Origin: Acidaminococcaceae bacterium
GTDB taxonomy: Bacteria > Bacillota > Negativicutes > Acidaminococcales > Acidaminococcaceae
DNA length: 30,045 bases
Reading direction: 5' to 3'
Assembly: GCA_022653215.1 (NCBI GenBank)
Contig: JALCSJ010000007.1
Span: 1 to 30,045, forward strand
Positions 14,400 through 22,599 of this stretch are shown piece after piece. The notes under the pieces are model-generated. The model was not told where the DNA came from, ran no database searches, and worked only from the letters and a program-made list of their open reading frames with translations. Every line of letters starts with the position of its first letter. Position 1 is the stretch's first letter. The position numbers and the translations under genes were made by a program.

Positions 14400-16172
14400 T
14401 TATTTTCTCTTCTTTTTGTTGGGAACGTGAATAGCTCTGCCCAAACCTTCCAAGGCAGCTTCTCTCATGGACTCAGTTACAGTAGGATGAGAATGAATGG
14501 TAGCAACGATTTCGTCCAGGGTCATTTCCCCTTCAATAGCCAAAGCACCTTCAGCAATTAAATCAGTAGCACGAGGCCCAATAATATGCATGCCCAGTAC
14601 TTCGCCAAATTCTTTGCCGGCGATAATCTTTACTATACCTTCGCCACCGTTTAAAATCAAAGCCTTGCCATTAGCGCTCATGGGGAACTTACCAACTACA
14701 TAATCAATTCCCAAAGCCTTGGCTTTTTCTTCGGTTAAACCAACAGAAGCAGCTTCCGGTTCAATATATACGCAAGTGGGGTTAGTCTTTTCATCATAAA
14801 CAGCAGGAATACCCATAATGTTTTCAGCAGCAACTTCACCCATAGCAGAAGCAGTATGAGCTAATTGAGCTTTGCCGAATACGCAGTCGCCGATAGCATA
14901 AACGCCATCAACAGATGTCTGCATTTGGTCGTTAACTTTAATACGGCCTCTGTCGTTGTCAAGCTTGCCTGCTTCTAAGTTCAGGTCTTTAGTATTAGCA
15001 CGACGGCCAATAGCTACCAAAACTTTTTCTGCTTCGAAGGAAACAATCTTGCCTTCTTTATTCTTGCAGACAACTTTAGCACCAACAGAAGATTTTTCTA
15101 CGGATTGTACAGGGCATTCCAGATTGAAGTCCATGCCCATTTTCTTCATGTGAGCAACACCAATCTTGGTTAAGTCCCCATCCAACATAGGAAGTACATG
15201 ATCCAAAGCTTCAACTACCGTAATCTTTGTACCGAAAGCTGCATAAGCACAGGCAATTTCCAAACCGATTACGCCGCCGCCGATAACAACCATGGATTTC
15301 GGTAATTTATCCAAAGACAAAGCACCGGTAGAATCAATGCAGTTAGGATTTTCTTTAATGCCGGGAATAGGAGGAACAGCATTAACAGAACCTGTAGCCA
15401 GAATAATAGCATCTGCTGTCATGGTTTCCGTCTTGCCGTCAGCTTTCTTTACGGACAAGGTCTTGGGAGCAGTGAAAGTAGCTTCTCCGTCAACTTTAGC
15501 GATTTTGTTCATCTTTAACAAACCGGCAATACCGGAAGTTAATGTATGAGAAATCTCGTTCTTGTGTTTAATAACTTGGGTGAAGTTTACCTTCACATCG
15601 CTTACTTCTACACCAATGTTTTTGCCTTGGTCTTTGATTTCGGACACAAGTTCAGCAGAGTGCAGCAGGCATTTAGTAGGAATACAACCAATATTTAAGC
15701 AGGTTCCGCCTAAATGTTCTTTTTCTACTACAGTAACTTTAGCACCTAATTGAGCAGCACGAATAGCAGCTACATAACCGCCGGGGCCGCCGCCTACTAC
15801 GATAACAGTAGCACCTGGTTTAGCAGGTTTAGCTACAGGAGCAGCAGTGGGAGCAACAGGAGCTGCTACAGGGGCAGCAGCTTTAGGAGCAGCTGCAGCA
15901 GGAGCTGCGGCAGGAGCTGCGCCGACCGCTTCACCGGGCGCACCGATATAGGCCAAAATTCCTTTTACAGGAATATCGTCCCCTTCTTGAGCCACGATTT
16001 TAAGAAGAGTACCGTCAGCTTCGCTGACTACTTCATTAGTTAATTTATCAGTGGTGATTTCCAAAATAGGATCACCGACTTTTACTGTATCACCTTCATG
16101 CTTTAACCATTTAGAAACAGTGCCTTCTTCCATGGTTAAACCAAGCTGGGGCATTTTTACTTCATATGCCAT
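14400..16172 (-). CDS. Dihydrolipoyl dehydrogenase (E3) with N-terminal lipoyl domain
   Basis: A 590-aa flavoprotein that reoxidises dihydrolipoamide with NAD+. Residues 1-80 are a lipoyl domain with the acceptor Lys43 in TTDKLTNE; 85-120 is an Ala/Pro linker; the FAD fold starts at VIVVGGGPGGYVAA (about 123-136); the redox disulfide is Cys158/Cys163 in GGTCLNIGCIPTK; the NAD fold includes VVIGGGVIGLEIA; the catalytic His/Glu pair is in HSHPTVTE near the C-terminus. Ordinary E3 is about 460-470 aa; the extra length is the lipoyl domain, as in some acetoin and pyruvate complexes. The lipoyl domain is nearly identical to that of the E2 at 16270. A terminator-like hairpin lies in the 97-bp gap upstream. 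Confidence 0.94.
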   Translation of the reverse strand: MAYEVKMPQLGLTMEEGTVSKWLKHEGDTVKVGDPILEITTDKLTNEVVSEADGTLLKIVAQEGDDIPVKGILAYIGAPGEAVGAAPAAAPAAAAPKAAAPVAAPVAPTAAPVAKPAKPGATVIVVGGGPGGYVAAIRAAQLGAKVTVVEKEHLGGTCLNIGCIPTKCLLHSAELVSEIKDQGKNIGVEVSDVKVNFTQVIKHKNEISHTLTSGIAGLLKMNKIAKVDGEATFTAPKTLSVKKADGKTETMTADAIILATGSVNAVPPIPGIKENPNCIDSTGALSLDKLPKSMVVIGGGVIGLEIACAYAAFGTKITVVEALDHVLPMLDGDLTKIGVAHMKKMGMDFNLECPVQSVEKSSVGAKVVCKNKEGKIVSFEAEKVLVAIGRRANTKDLNLEAGKLDNDRGRIKVNDQMQTSVDGVYAIGDCVFGKAQLAHTASAMGEVAAENIMGIPAVYDEKTNPTCVYIEPEAASVGLTEEKAKALGIDYVVGKFPMSANGKALILNGGEGIVKIIAGKEFGEVLGMHIIGPRATDLIAEGALAIEGEMTLDEIVATIHSHPTVTESMREAALEGLGRAIHVPNKKKRK

Positions 16173-16214
16173 CTAAAATTCCTCCATTCAATTATTAAGT
16201 GCCGCCATCCTTTG

Positions 16215-16256
16215 AAAAAAGACCTTCTTAGAAGAAAACTATCAACTAAGAAGGCC
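16215..16256 (-). terminator. Intra-operon terminator/attenuator between E2 and E3
   Basis: On the minus strand GGCCTTCTTAG (16246-16256) pairs with CTAAGAAGGTC (16221-16231), including one G-U that pairs only in the leftward RNA, and six T follow. It lies between two genes of one enzyme complex, so it probably acts as a partial stop. Confidence 0.75.
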
Positions 16257-16269
16257 TGAGTATCTTAGC

Positions 16270-17511
16270 TTACAGCAAGATCTCCATAGGATTTTGCAGC
16301 AAATCTCTTACTGCACATTCAAACTTAGCTGCTACAGAACCATCAATCAGTCTGTGGTCAAAAGTATGAGAAATTCTCATAACTTTATGCTTGGAAATCT
16401 TACCTTCATCGTCCATCACTAATTCATCTTGAGCAGCGCAAACGCCCAAAATACTGGAATCAGGTTGGTTGATAATAGGATTAAAGGTTTCTACTCCGAA
16501 CATTCCTAAGTTAGAAATAGTGAAAGTAGAGCCTTTATATTCATCCATAGCTAATTTACCATCTCTGGCTCTTGTAGCTAAATCTTTAGCGCAATCATGG
16601 ATTTCGCTTAAGCTCATCTTGTCTGCGTCTCTGATAACAGGAGTTAATAGTCCGTCGTCCAAAGCAACAGCCATACCAAGATTTACATGAGCTCTTTGGA
16701 TGACATTCTTGCCATCAATGCTGACCAGCATGTATCTGTTGGCTTTCAAAGCCTTGGCAACTGCTTTGAGAACATAATCATTAACAGAATACTTTACGCC
16801 CATCTTGTCATTGATATCTTTACGCAGTTTAAACAATTCGGTAACATCAATTTTAACATTTTGCGTAACGGTTGGGCACTCTGTTACAGATTGTAACATT
16901 CTTTCCCCAACAACTTTTCTCATACCTGTTAACTTAGCTACGGTGTCGCCTTCCATTAATTCTACAGCACCGCTGTGAGCAACAGGTGCAGCAGCTACAG
17001 GAGCAGCGGCAGCCACAGGAGCGGCTACAGGAGCAGCCTTTTGTGCTGCCAAGATATCTTTTTGGATAATACGGCCGGAAGGACCGGATCCTTTAAGAGT
17101 GGTATAATCAACACCTAATTTAGCAGCAGTCTTTTTAGCCAAAGGAGAAATGCGGATTCTGGCACCGGTTGCGGGTGCAGCAGCTACAGGAGCAGCGGCA
17201 GCCACAGGAGCGGCAGCAGGAGCTTCAGCCACCGGAGCAGCAGCAGGAGCAGCAGCGCCGCCTACAGCTTCACCGGGAGCACCGATATATCCCAAAAGTC
17301 CTTTAACGGGAATATCTTCTCCTTCTTGAGCAACAATCTTCAATAAAGTTCCGGCAGCTTCGCTGGTAACTTCGTTGGTTAATTTATCTGTGGTGATTTC
17401 CAAAATCGGGTCACCGACATTTACTTGGTCCCCTTCATGTTTTAACCAGGTGGTAACAGTACCTTCCTCCATGGTTAAGCCAAGCTGAGGCATTCTGATC
17501 TCATATGCCAT
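16270..17511 (-). CDS. Dihydrolipoamide acyltransferase (E2), acetoin-dehydrogenase type
   Basis: A 413-aa E2 core enzyme. Residues 1-80 form a lipoyl domain (lipoyl Lys43 in TTDKLTNE); an Ala/Pro linker is followed by a peripheral-subunit-binding domain (RISPLAKKTAAKLGVDYTTLKG and SGRIIQKDIL), a second Ala/Pro linker, then the acyltransferase domain ending with the active-site DHRLIDG (His386, Asp390). It transfers the acyl group made by E1 to CoA. It lies 15 bp after the E1 beta gene. Both linkers carry an identical 41-bp DNA repeat. It could serve acetoin, pyruvate or another 2-oxoacid; the E1 proteins favour acetoin-like. Confidence 0.93.
   Translation of the reverse strand: MAYEIRMPQLGLTMEEGTVTTWLKHEGDQVNVGDPILEITTDKLTNEVTSEAAGTLLKIVAQEGEDIPVKGLLGYIGAPGEAVGGAAAPAAAPVAEAPAAAPVAAAAPVAAAPATGARIRISPLAKKTAAKLGVDYTTLKGSGPSGRIIQKDILAAQKAAPVAAPVAAAAPVAAAPVAHSGAVELMEGDTVAKLTGMRKVVGERMLQSVTECPTVTQNVKIDVTELFKLRKDINDKMGVKYSVNDYVLKAVAKALKANRYMLVSIDGKNVIQRAHVNLGMAVALDDGLLTPVIRDADKMSLSEIHDCAKDLATRARDGKLAMDEYKGSTFTISNLGMFGVETFNPIINQPDSSILGVCAAQDELVMDDEGKISKHKVMRISHTFDHRLIDGSVAAKFECAVRDLLQNPMEILL
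16985..17214. repeat. 41-bp perfect direct repeat in the two E2 linkers
   Basis: Positions 16985-17025 and 17174-17214 are identical over 41 bp and encode Ala/Pro/Val-rich linker on both sides of the E1/E3-binding domain. Recombination between them would delete exactly that domain. Confidence 0.85.
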
Positions 17512-17526
17512 GTTATTTTCCTCCTC

Positions 17527-18507
17527 CTATTTGTTCAAAACTTTTTTAACTGCTTTTTCAATATCTGCAGGATGAGGGAAGTTCACATCTTCCAGCGGTG
17601 GGCTGAAAGGAGAAGTAATATTCAAGCCGCAAACACGCTCAACAGGAGCATCCAATTCGTCAAATAAGTCTTCGGCGATTTGGGCGGAAATTTCACCGGC
17701 ATAACTGCCTCTCTTAACTTCCTCAGAAACTACAACAACATTATGAGTCTTGGATACAGACTTCACAATAGAATCCCAATCCAGAGGAACTAAAGTACGA
17801 AGGTCAAGAACTTCTACATTAATACCTTCTTTAGCCAGATTTTCTGCAGCTTCCAGTGAGAAGTCTACTTCTCTGCTCCAGGAAATAATGGTTAAATCAG
17901 TACCTTCTCTTTTAACTTTTGCTTCTCCGATAGGAGTAGTGTATTCTCCATCAGGAACTTCTTCCTTGTGAGCATACAGCAATTTGTGTTCCATGAAAAT
18001 TACAGGGTCATTATCACGGATAGCAGATTTCAAAAGGCCTTTTGCATCTTCAGCAGATGCAGGAGCAATTACCTTCAGGCCGGGCATATGACAGAAAATA
18101 GCTTCCAAAGATTGGGAATGCTGGCCGGCATTTCTTCTGCCTGAGCCCATAGGCATTCTGACAACCATAGGAATAGTCAGCTGACCACCGGTCATATATC
18201 TCATTTTAGCTGCCTGGTTCAATAGAGGATCAGCGCAAACTGTCATGAAATCGTTATACATTAATTCAGCAACAGGACGCATACCTCTCATAGCAGCGCC
18301 TACGGACATACCAACAAAGCCTGATTCGGAAATAGGAGTATCAATTACTCTGTCAGCGCCGAATTCATCTCTGAAACCACGGGTAATACCAAATACGTTA
18401 CCCATAACACCCATATCTTCGCCGAGGATAATAACATTCTTATCTCTAACCATTTCCTCGTGCATTGCTTCACCAATAGCTTTACTGATGCTTATCTTCT
18501 TGCTCAC
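17527..18507 (-). CDS. E1 beta subunit, acetoin dehydrogenase-like
   Basis: A 326-aa transketolase-like beta subunit that pairs with the upstream alpha subunit to bind thiamine diphosphate. Visible landmarks are VIILGEDMGVMGNVFG, DTPISESGFVGMSVGAAMRGMRP (with the Glu that activates the cofactor), and VVRMPMGSGRRNAGQHSQS; the C-terminal domain has VLDLRTLVPLDWDSI. It starts with GTG and overlaps the alpha-subunit stop by 4 bp (GTGA), with AAAGGAG upstream, so the subunits are translationally coupled. Length matches AcoB and PdhB. Confidence 0.92.
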   Translation of the reverse strand: MSKKISISKAIGEAMHEEMVRDKNVIILGEDMGVMGNVFGITRGFRDEFGADRVIDTPISESGFVGMSVGAAMRGMRPVAELMYNDFMTVCADPLLNQAAKMRYMTGGQLTIPMVVRMPMGSGRRNAGQHSQSLEAIFCHMPGLKVIAPASAEDAKGLLKSAIRDNDPVIFMEHKLLYAHKEEVPDGEYTTPIGEAKVKREGTDLTIISWSREVDFSLEAAENLAKEGINVEVLDLRTLVPLDWDSIVKSVSKTHNVVVVSEEVKRGSYAGEISAQIAEDLFDELDAPVERVCGLNITSPFSPPLEDVNFPHPADIEKAVKKVLNK

Positions 18508-19502
18508 CGTACAACACTCCTTTCGTTATCAGAGCTGTACATTTCTGTAGTAGCTTCGCTAGGATCCGGCCATTCAGAATCCTCAGCAAACTTTAAGCCC
18601 TTTTCCATTTCTGCTTTAGCTTCATCTTCAATAGCCTTTAAATCTTTTTCTGTTGCAGTCTTGCCCTTTAGCAGCTTAGCTCTCATGCAAGGAATGCAGT
18701 CATCTTTATGTGCTTCTTCCATATAGGAAGCAGGACGATAAGCAGCAGGGTCGCCGCAATAGTGACCTTGATGACGATAGGTTTCACATTCCAGCAAATA
18801 GGGTCCTTTACCGCTTCTAGCATAATCCAAAGCTTCTTTCATAGCTTCGTAAACGATAGTAGGATCATTGCCGTCTACTGTCTTGCCGGGCATATTATAA
18901 GCTTTAGCACGTACTGACAGGAATTCGGTATTGGTTACACGATGAATTTCTGTAGATACTGCATAACGGTTGCTTTCAATTACATATACTACCGGCAGAT
19001 GCCAGGCAGCAGCCATGTTCAGGCTTTCATGGAATACGCCCTGATTGCTGGCGCCATCACCAAAGAAGCAAACTGTAACATGTTTATCTTTCCAAATCTT
19101 GGAAGCCAGAGCAGAACCGGTGGCAATAGGAATACCTGCGCCGACAATGCCGTTAGCTCCTAAGTGATGAAGACCTTCTACATCGGCAATGTGCATGGAA
19201 CCGCCCTTGCCTTTGCAATAACCGGTCTTCTTACCAAACAGTTCAGCAAACATTTTATCAATGTTGCCGCCCTTAGCGATGCAATGACCGTGACCTCTAT
19301 GGGTTGTAGTCATGTAGTCTTCTTTGTCCATGGCAGCACAAGCACCTGCGGCAACAGCCTCTTGCCCGATACTTAAGTGAATATTACCTGCCAACATACC
19401 TTTCATAAAGCAATCAGCGGCCAATTCTTCAAAGGCTCTGATCCTAACCATTGTACGGTAAAACCCTACAAGCTTCTCTTTTGAATACTTCTGTTTAACC
19501 AA
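18504..19502 (-). CDS. E1 alpha subunit, acetoin dehydrogenase-like
   Basis: A 332-aa thiamine-diphosphate-dependent E1 alpha. The region IHLSIGQEAVAAG (41-53), THRGHGHCIAKGG (67-79) and KGKGGSMHIAD (97-107) follow AcoA closely; the cofactor motif is GDGASN (148-153) to ESN (176-178). The start is TTG at 19502, supported by AAGGGTGAG just upstream and by family-typical residues before the next Met (YSKEKLVGFYRTM). Substrate could be acetoin or a 2-oxoacid; acetoin is the nearest family. It follows the TRAP gene dctM after a terminator-like hairpin and a palindrome, so it may have its own promoter as well. Confidence 0.9.
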   Translation of the reverse strand: MVKQKYSKEKLVGFYRTMVRIRAFEELAADCFMKGMLAGNIHLSIGQEAVAAGACAAMDKEDYMTTTHRGHGHCIAKGGNIDKMFAELFGKKTGYCKGKGGSMHIADVEGLHHLGANGIVGAGIPIATGSALASKIWKDKHVTVCFFGDGASNQGVFHESLNMAAAWHLPVVYVIESNRYAVSTEIHRVTNTEFLSVRAKAYNMPGKTVDGNDPTIVYEAMKEALDYARSGKGPYLLECETYRHQGHYCGDPAAYRPASYMEEAHKDDCIPCMRAKLLKGKTATEKDLKAIEDEAKAEMEKGLKFAEDSEWPDPSEATTEMYSSDNERSVVR

Positions 19503-19545
19503 CTAACTCACCCTTTCTTAAAATAATTAGTAAAACATTTTTACC

Positions 19546-19572
19546 AAATACACTTGTGATACAAGTGTATTT
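19546..19572 (-). promoter_or_regulatory. 27-bp palindrome, candidate GntR operator, upstream of E1 alpha
   Basis: AAATACACTTGT-GAT-ACAAGTGTATTT is a perfect 12-bp inverted repeat with a 3-nt centre. Its core ACTTGTGATACAAGT resembles the motif repeated at the GntR promoter (23536-23573) and at 23788-23833. It is 44 bp upstream of the TTG start of the E1 alpha gene. It could also be a simple hairpin. Confidence 0.55.
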
Positions 19573-19575
19573 TTA

Positions 19576-19616
19576 AAGAAAAGCCATACAATTTGTTTAA
19601 CCATATGGCTTTTCTT
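19576..19616 (-). terminator. Hairpin after dctM, probable partial terminator
   Basis: A 13-bp stem, AAGAAAAGCCATA with TATGGCTTTTCTT, encloses a 15-nt loop. On the minus strand the T-rich arm is followed by TAAAAA. It begins just after the dctM stop codon. Confidence 0.6.
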
Positions 19617-19622
19617 GTAATC

Positions 19623-20900
19623 TTATTTACCACCTAAAGTGGTCAAGAACAAGGACACTTGCGGAACATAAGTAATAATCAGCAAAGCGATAATACCTGA
19701 TACCAAGTAAGGAGGTATCTTCTTGCAAATGTCTGATACACTTACACCGCCTACGTTACACGCGACATACAGGTTAACACCTACAGGAGGAGTAATCTGG
19801 CCAATAGCCATGTTAACTGTCAGGAATACGCCGGCATGAATAAGATCAACACCGATAGCTTTCAGAACAGGAACCATGATAGGCAGTAAAATGTAGAATG
19901 CAGAGTTAGCATCCAAGAAGCAGCCGGCAATCAAGAAGATGATATTGATTAACAGCATGATAACGTACTTGTTGGAGCTTACGGACAACAGTCCCTGAGA
20001 AAGTTCTACAGCAACTTGGCTGGTGGTCAAAATCCAAGCATAAACAGCAGCTGCAGCAACAATCAGCATTACAGTAGCAGAAGAAACTGCTGATTCAATG
20101 AAAATTGCTTTCAGATCTTTAATCTTAATTTCTTTATAAACAAACATGCCTACAAACAAACCATAAACAACGGCAACACCGGCAGCTTCAGTAGGAATAA
20201 AGATACCTGCATAAATACCACCCAAGATAATAACAGGAGTTAAAAGACCCCAAATAGCATCTTTAAAAGCTGTCACTCTGTCTTTCCAAGGCATCTTAGG
20301 CTGCAGTTTAATATCCATATCTCTGGATTGCCAAATAGCACCGTAATAATAGCATAAACCAACGATGATACCGGGAATAATACCGGCAGTAAACAGTTTG
20401 CCTACGGATACATCGGTAATGGATGCATATACAACGAAAGCAATACTAGGAGGAATAATAATACCGATAGCACCGGCAGAAGCAACCAAAGCAGATGGCA
20501 GGCTCTTGCCATAACCAACATCCTTCATAGCAGGAATCAGGATAGGCCCGATAGCAGCAACAGTAGCAGGACCGGAACCGGAAATAGCTGCAAAGAAGCA
20601 GGCAACCATTACAACAACGAAGACCAAACCGCCTTTTCTGTGACCAACGCAAGCTTGGGCGAAATTAACCAAACGTCTGGAAATACCTGCATGGTCCATA
20701 ATAACACCGGCTAAAATAAAGAAAGGAATAGCTAACAGTGCAAACTTAGCAGTACCGGAGTACATAATGCCGGGAACGACTGACAGAGGAAACTCTGCAT
20801 ACATCAACCCTACAGAAGCAGCAAGACCTAGGGAAATACCAATAGGTACATTCAGGATTACTAACAGAAAGAATATCCCAAACAAAATTAAGGTCATCAT
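19623..20900 (-). CDS. dctM: TRAP transporter large permease DctM
   Basis: A 425-aa, 12-helix-type large membrane subunit of a tripartite ATP-independent transporter, which uses a sodium or proton gradient to import organic acids handed over by the binding protein. Family segments are visible: PIGISLGLAASVG, the IPFFILAGVIMDHAGIS motif, SGSGPATVAAIGPILIPAM (re-entrant hairpin), IIIPPSIAFVVYA and FLDANSAFYILLPIMVPVLKA, TPPVGVNLYVA. The ATG overlaps the dctQ stop by 4 bp (ATGA). It is the last TRAP gene before the hairpin at 19576. Confidence 0.95.
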   Translation of the reverse strand: MMTLILFGIFFLLVILNVPIGISLGLAASVGLMYAEFPLSVVPGIMYSGTAKFALLAIPFFILAGVIMDHAGISRRLVNFAQACVGHRKGGLVFVVVMVACFFAAISGSGPATVAAIGPILIPAMKDVGYGKSLPSALVASAGAIGIIIPPSIAFVVYASITDVSVGKLFTAGIIPGIIVGLCYYYGAIWQSRDMDIKLQPKMPWKDRVTAFKDAIWGLLTPVIILGGIYAGIFIPTEAAGVAVVYGLFVGMFVYKEIKIKDLKAIFIESAVSSATVMLIVAAAAVYAWILTTSQVAVELSQGLLSVSSNKYVIMLLINIIFLIAGCFLDANSAFYILLPIMVPVLKAIGVDLIHAGVFLTVNMAIGQITPPVGVNLYVACNVGGVSVSDICKKIPPYLVSGIIALLIITYVPQVSLFLTTLGGK

Positions 20901-21400
20901 TTGTCAGCACCCCCTTCTTCTTTCTTGCCCATTATTTTTTTAAGCTCAACATAGTTAGCTTCTATAATATGAATCAGAACGAAGAAAGCACCAACAGGAA
21001 TGGACAAACCTTGGACAGTCTGAGGCATACCCAGCACAGGAGTAGTACTACCCATTTCTGCCTGGCCTTGTACCATTTCAATACCATAAATAAGAAGGAT
21101 TGCCATAAACACGAAGCACATTACACCACTTATTAAAACAAGAACAGCTTTAGCTTTGCCCTGGAACTTGTCCACGAAAAAGCTCATGCCCAAATGAGCA
21201 TTTCTTTTAAAACCAACAGCGATACCGAACATGGTAACCCAAACGAAAACGGTTACGGTTAATTCTTCGGTAAAAGAAAAAGATGTTGAAGCAACATACC
21301 TAAATGCAACATTGAGGAAGTTCATAATTGTCATGTACGCCATCATGGCTACGATTGCATATTCCTCAAAATTATCTAAAATCTTAAATAAGAGTTTCAA
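20897..21400 (-). CDS. dctQ: TRAP transporter small permease DctQ
   Basis: A 167-aa four-helix small membrane subunit of the TRAP transporter. The family pattern is seen in VAFRYVASTSFSFTEELTVTVFVWVTMFG and GFKRNAHLGM. The start is TTG at 21400, with GGGTGAG upstream; no better ATG fits the family N-terminus. It overlaps dctM by 4 bp and follows the binding-protein gene after a terminator-like hairpin at 21437. Confidence 0.92.
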   Translation of the reverse strand: MKLLFKILDNFEEYAIVAMMAYMTIMNFLNVAFRYVASTSFSFTEELTVTVFVWVTMFGIAVGFKRNAHLGMSFFVDKFQGKAKAVLVLISGVMCFVFMAILLIYGIEMVQGQAEMGSTTPVLGMPQTVQGLSIPVGAFFVLIHIIEANYVELKKIMGKKEEGGADK

Positions 21401-21436
21401 GTTCTCACCCTGCTTTCTACAACAGATATAACCGCC

Positions 21437-21475
21437 AAAAAAATGAGAGGGGACTATGAGGATTAATGTCCCCTC
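21437..21475 (-). terminator. Hairpin between TRAP binding protein and dctQ, probable attenuator
   Basis: On the minus strand GAGGGGAC (21468-21475) pairs with GTCCCCTC (21447-21454) and is followed by TCATTTTTTT. It lies 19 bp after the binding-protein stop codon and would let the binding protein be made in excess over the membrane subunits. Confidence 0.7.
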
Positions 21476-21494
21476 ATCATACTTGCTTCAAAAA

Positions 21495-22529
21495 TTAGAA
21501 TTTATAACCGAAAGCTGTGAAAGCATCTACACCAAATTTATCCTTATATTTAGCATATACAGGTTTCATAGCATCTTTCATCTTAGCAATAGCATCAGGA
21601 GACAGTTCGTTAACTTTCATGCCTTTATCTTTGAATTCTTTAATGATAGAAGCATCAAGAGCACGAGAAGCCTTAACTTGAGCTGCGCAAGCTTTGGTAG
21701 CTGCTTCTTGGAATATCTTCTTGTCGGCATCGCTTAAGCTCTTCCAGGTCTTGCCGCTTACGCTCAAAATAATAGGATCATAGCAGTAATTCCAAATGGT
21801 CATATATTTTTGAACTTCTTGTAATTTAGCAGATCTGATAGTATCATAAGGATTTTCTTGTCCATCAATTGCACCTTGTTGTAAAGCTGTGAAGCATTCG
21901 CTGAAGGGCATTTGAGTAGGATCGCACTTTAAAGCTCTGAACACATCCATAAGAATGGAAATAGCAGGAATTCTGATCTTCATGCCAGCCAAATCTTCAG
22001 GTTTGGTAATAGGCATTTTATTGTTAGTAATTTGACGGAAACCATTTTCACCAATAGCAAGAGGTTTAGCACCTTTAGCTTCGATTTCTTTCATCATGAA
22101 TGCAGCACCTTTAGCACCCGGTTTGAAAATAGCTTCATCAACGCTCTTGTAGCCATTGGGGAATATCCAAGGCATACTTACAACAGAAAGCTTAGGAACA
22201 ACGTTAGACAAGATCATGGATGAGTGCAAGTCAACATCGTTTGCACCATTGAACAACATTTCACAACCTTTAGTCTGATCGCCGGCTGATAATTGCTCGT
22301 TGCCATAAATCTGAATCTTGTATCTGCCGCCCGTCTTCTCTTCTACTTCTTTCTTGAAAGCTTTGGCAGCTACATGCCATACGCTTGTTTCAGCAGTAGT
22401 AACGGACATTTTTAAAGTTTTGGGCTTTGCAGCAGTTCCACCGGAACTCTTCTTAGCGCCGCCACCGCAGCCTACTAAACTCAAAGCCATAGCTGCACAA
22501 ATCATACCAGTTAACAACCTTTTTTTCAT
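21495..22529 (-). CDS. dctP: TRAP transporter solute-binding lipoprotein DctP
   Basis: A 344-aa DctP-family binding protein. Lipobox LVGC gives Cys21. The family landmarks are WHVAAKAFKKEVEEKTGGRY, Arg186 in MKIRIP, which normally forms a salt bridge with the substrate carboxylate, and AIDGQENPYDTI. It is expected to bind an organic acid; which one is not visible. GGGGGAAA precedes the ATG at 22529. It is the first transporter gene, 70 bp after the GntR gene, with no terminator or promoter recognised in that gap. Confidence 0.94.
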   Translation of the reverse strand: MKKRLLTGMICAAMALSLVGCGGGAKKSSGGTAAKPKTLKMSVTTAETSVWHVAAKAFKKEVEEKTGGRYKIQIYGNEQLSAGDQTKGCEMLFNGANDVDLHSSMILSNVVPKLSVVSMPWIFPNGYKSVDEAIFKPGAKGAAFMMKEIEAKGAKPLAIGENGFRQITNNKMPITKPEDLAGMKIRIPAISILMDVFRALKCDPTQMPFSECFTALQQGAIDGQENPYDTIRSAKLQEVQKYMTIWNYCYDPIILSVSGKTWKSLSDADKKIFQEAATKACAAQVKASRALDASIIKEFKDKGMKVNELSPDAIAKMKDAMKPVYAKYKDKFGVDAFTAFGYKF

Positions 22530-22599
22530 TTCAATTTCCCCCTTGATTTTTATTTAAATAATTGCTTTAAGAAAAACCGAATTTAAAATTGCAGGATTC

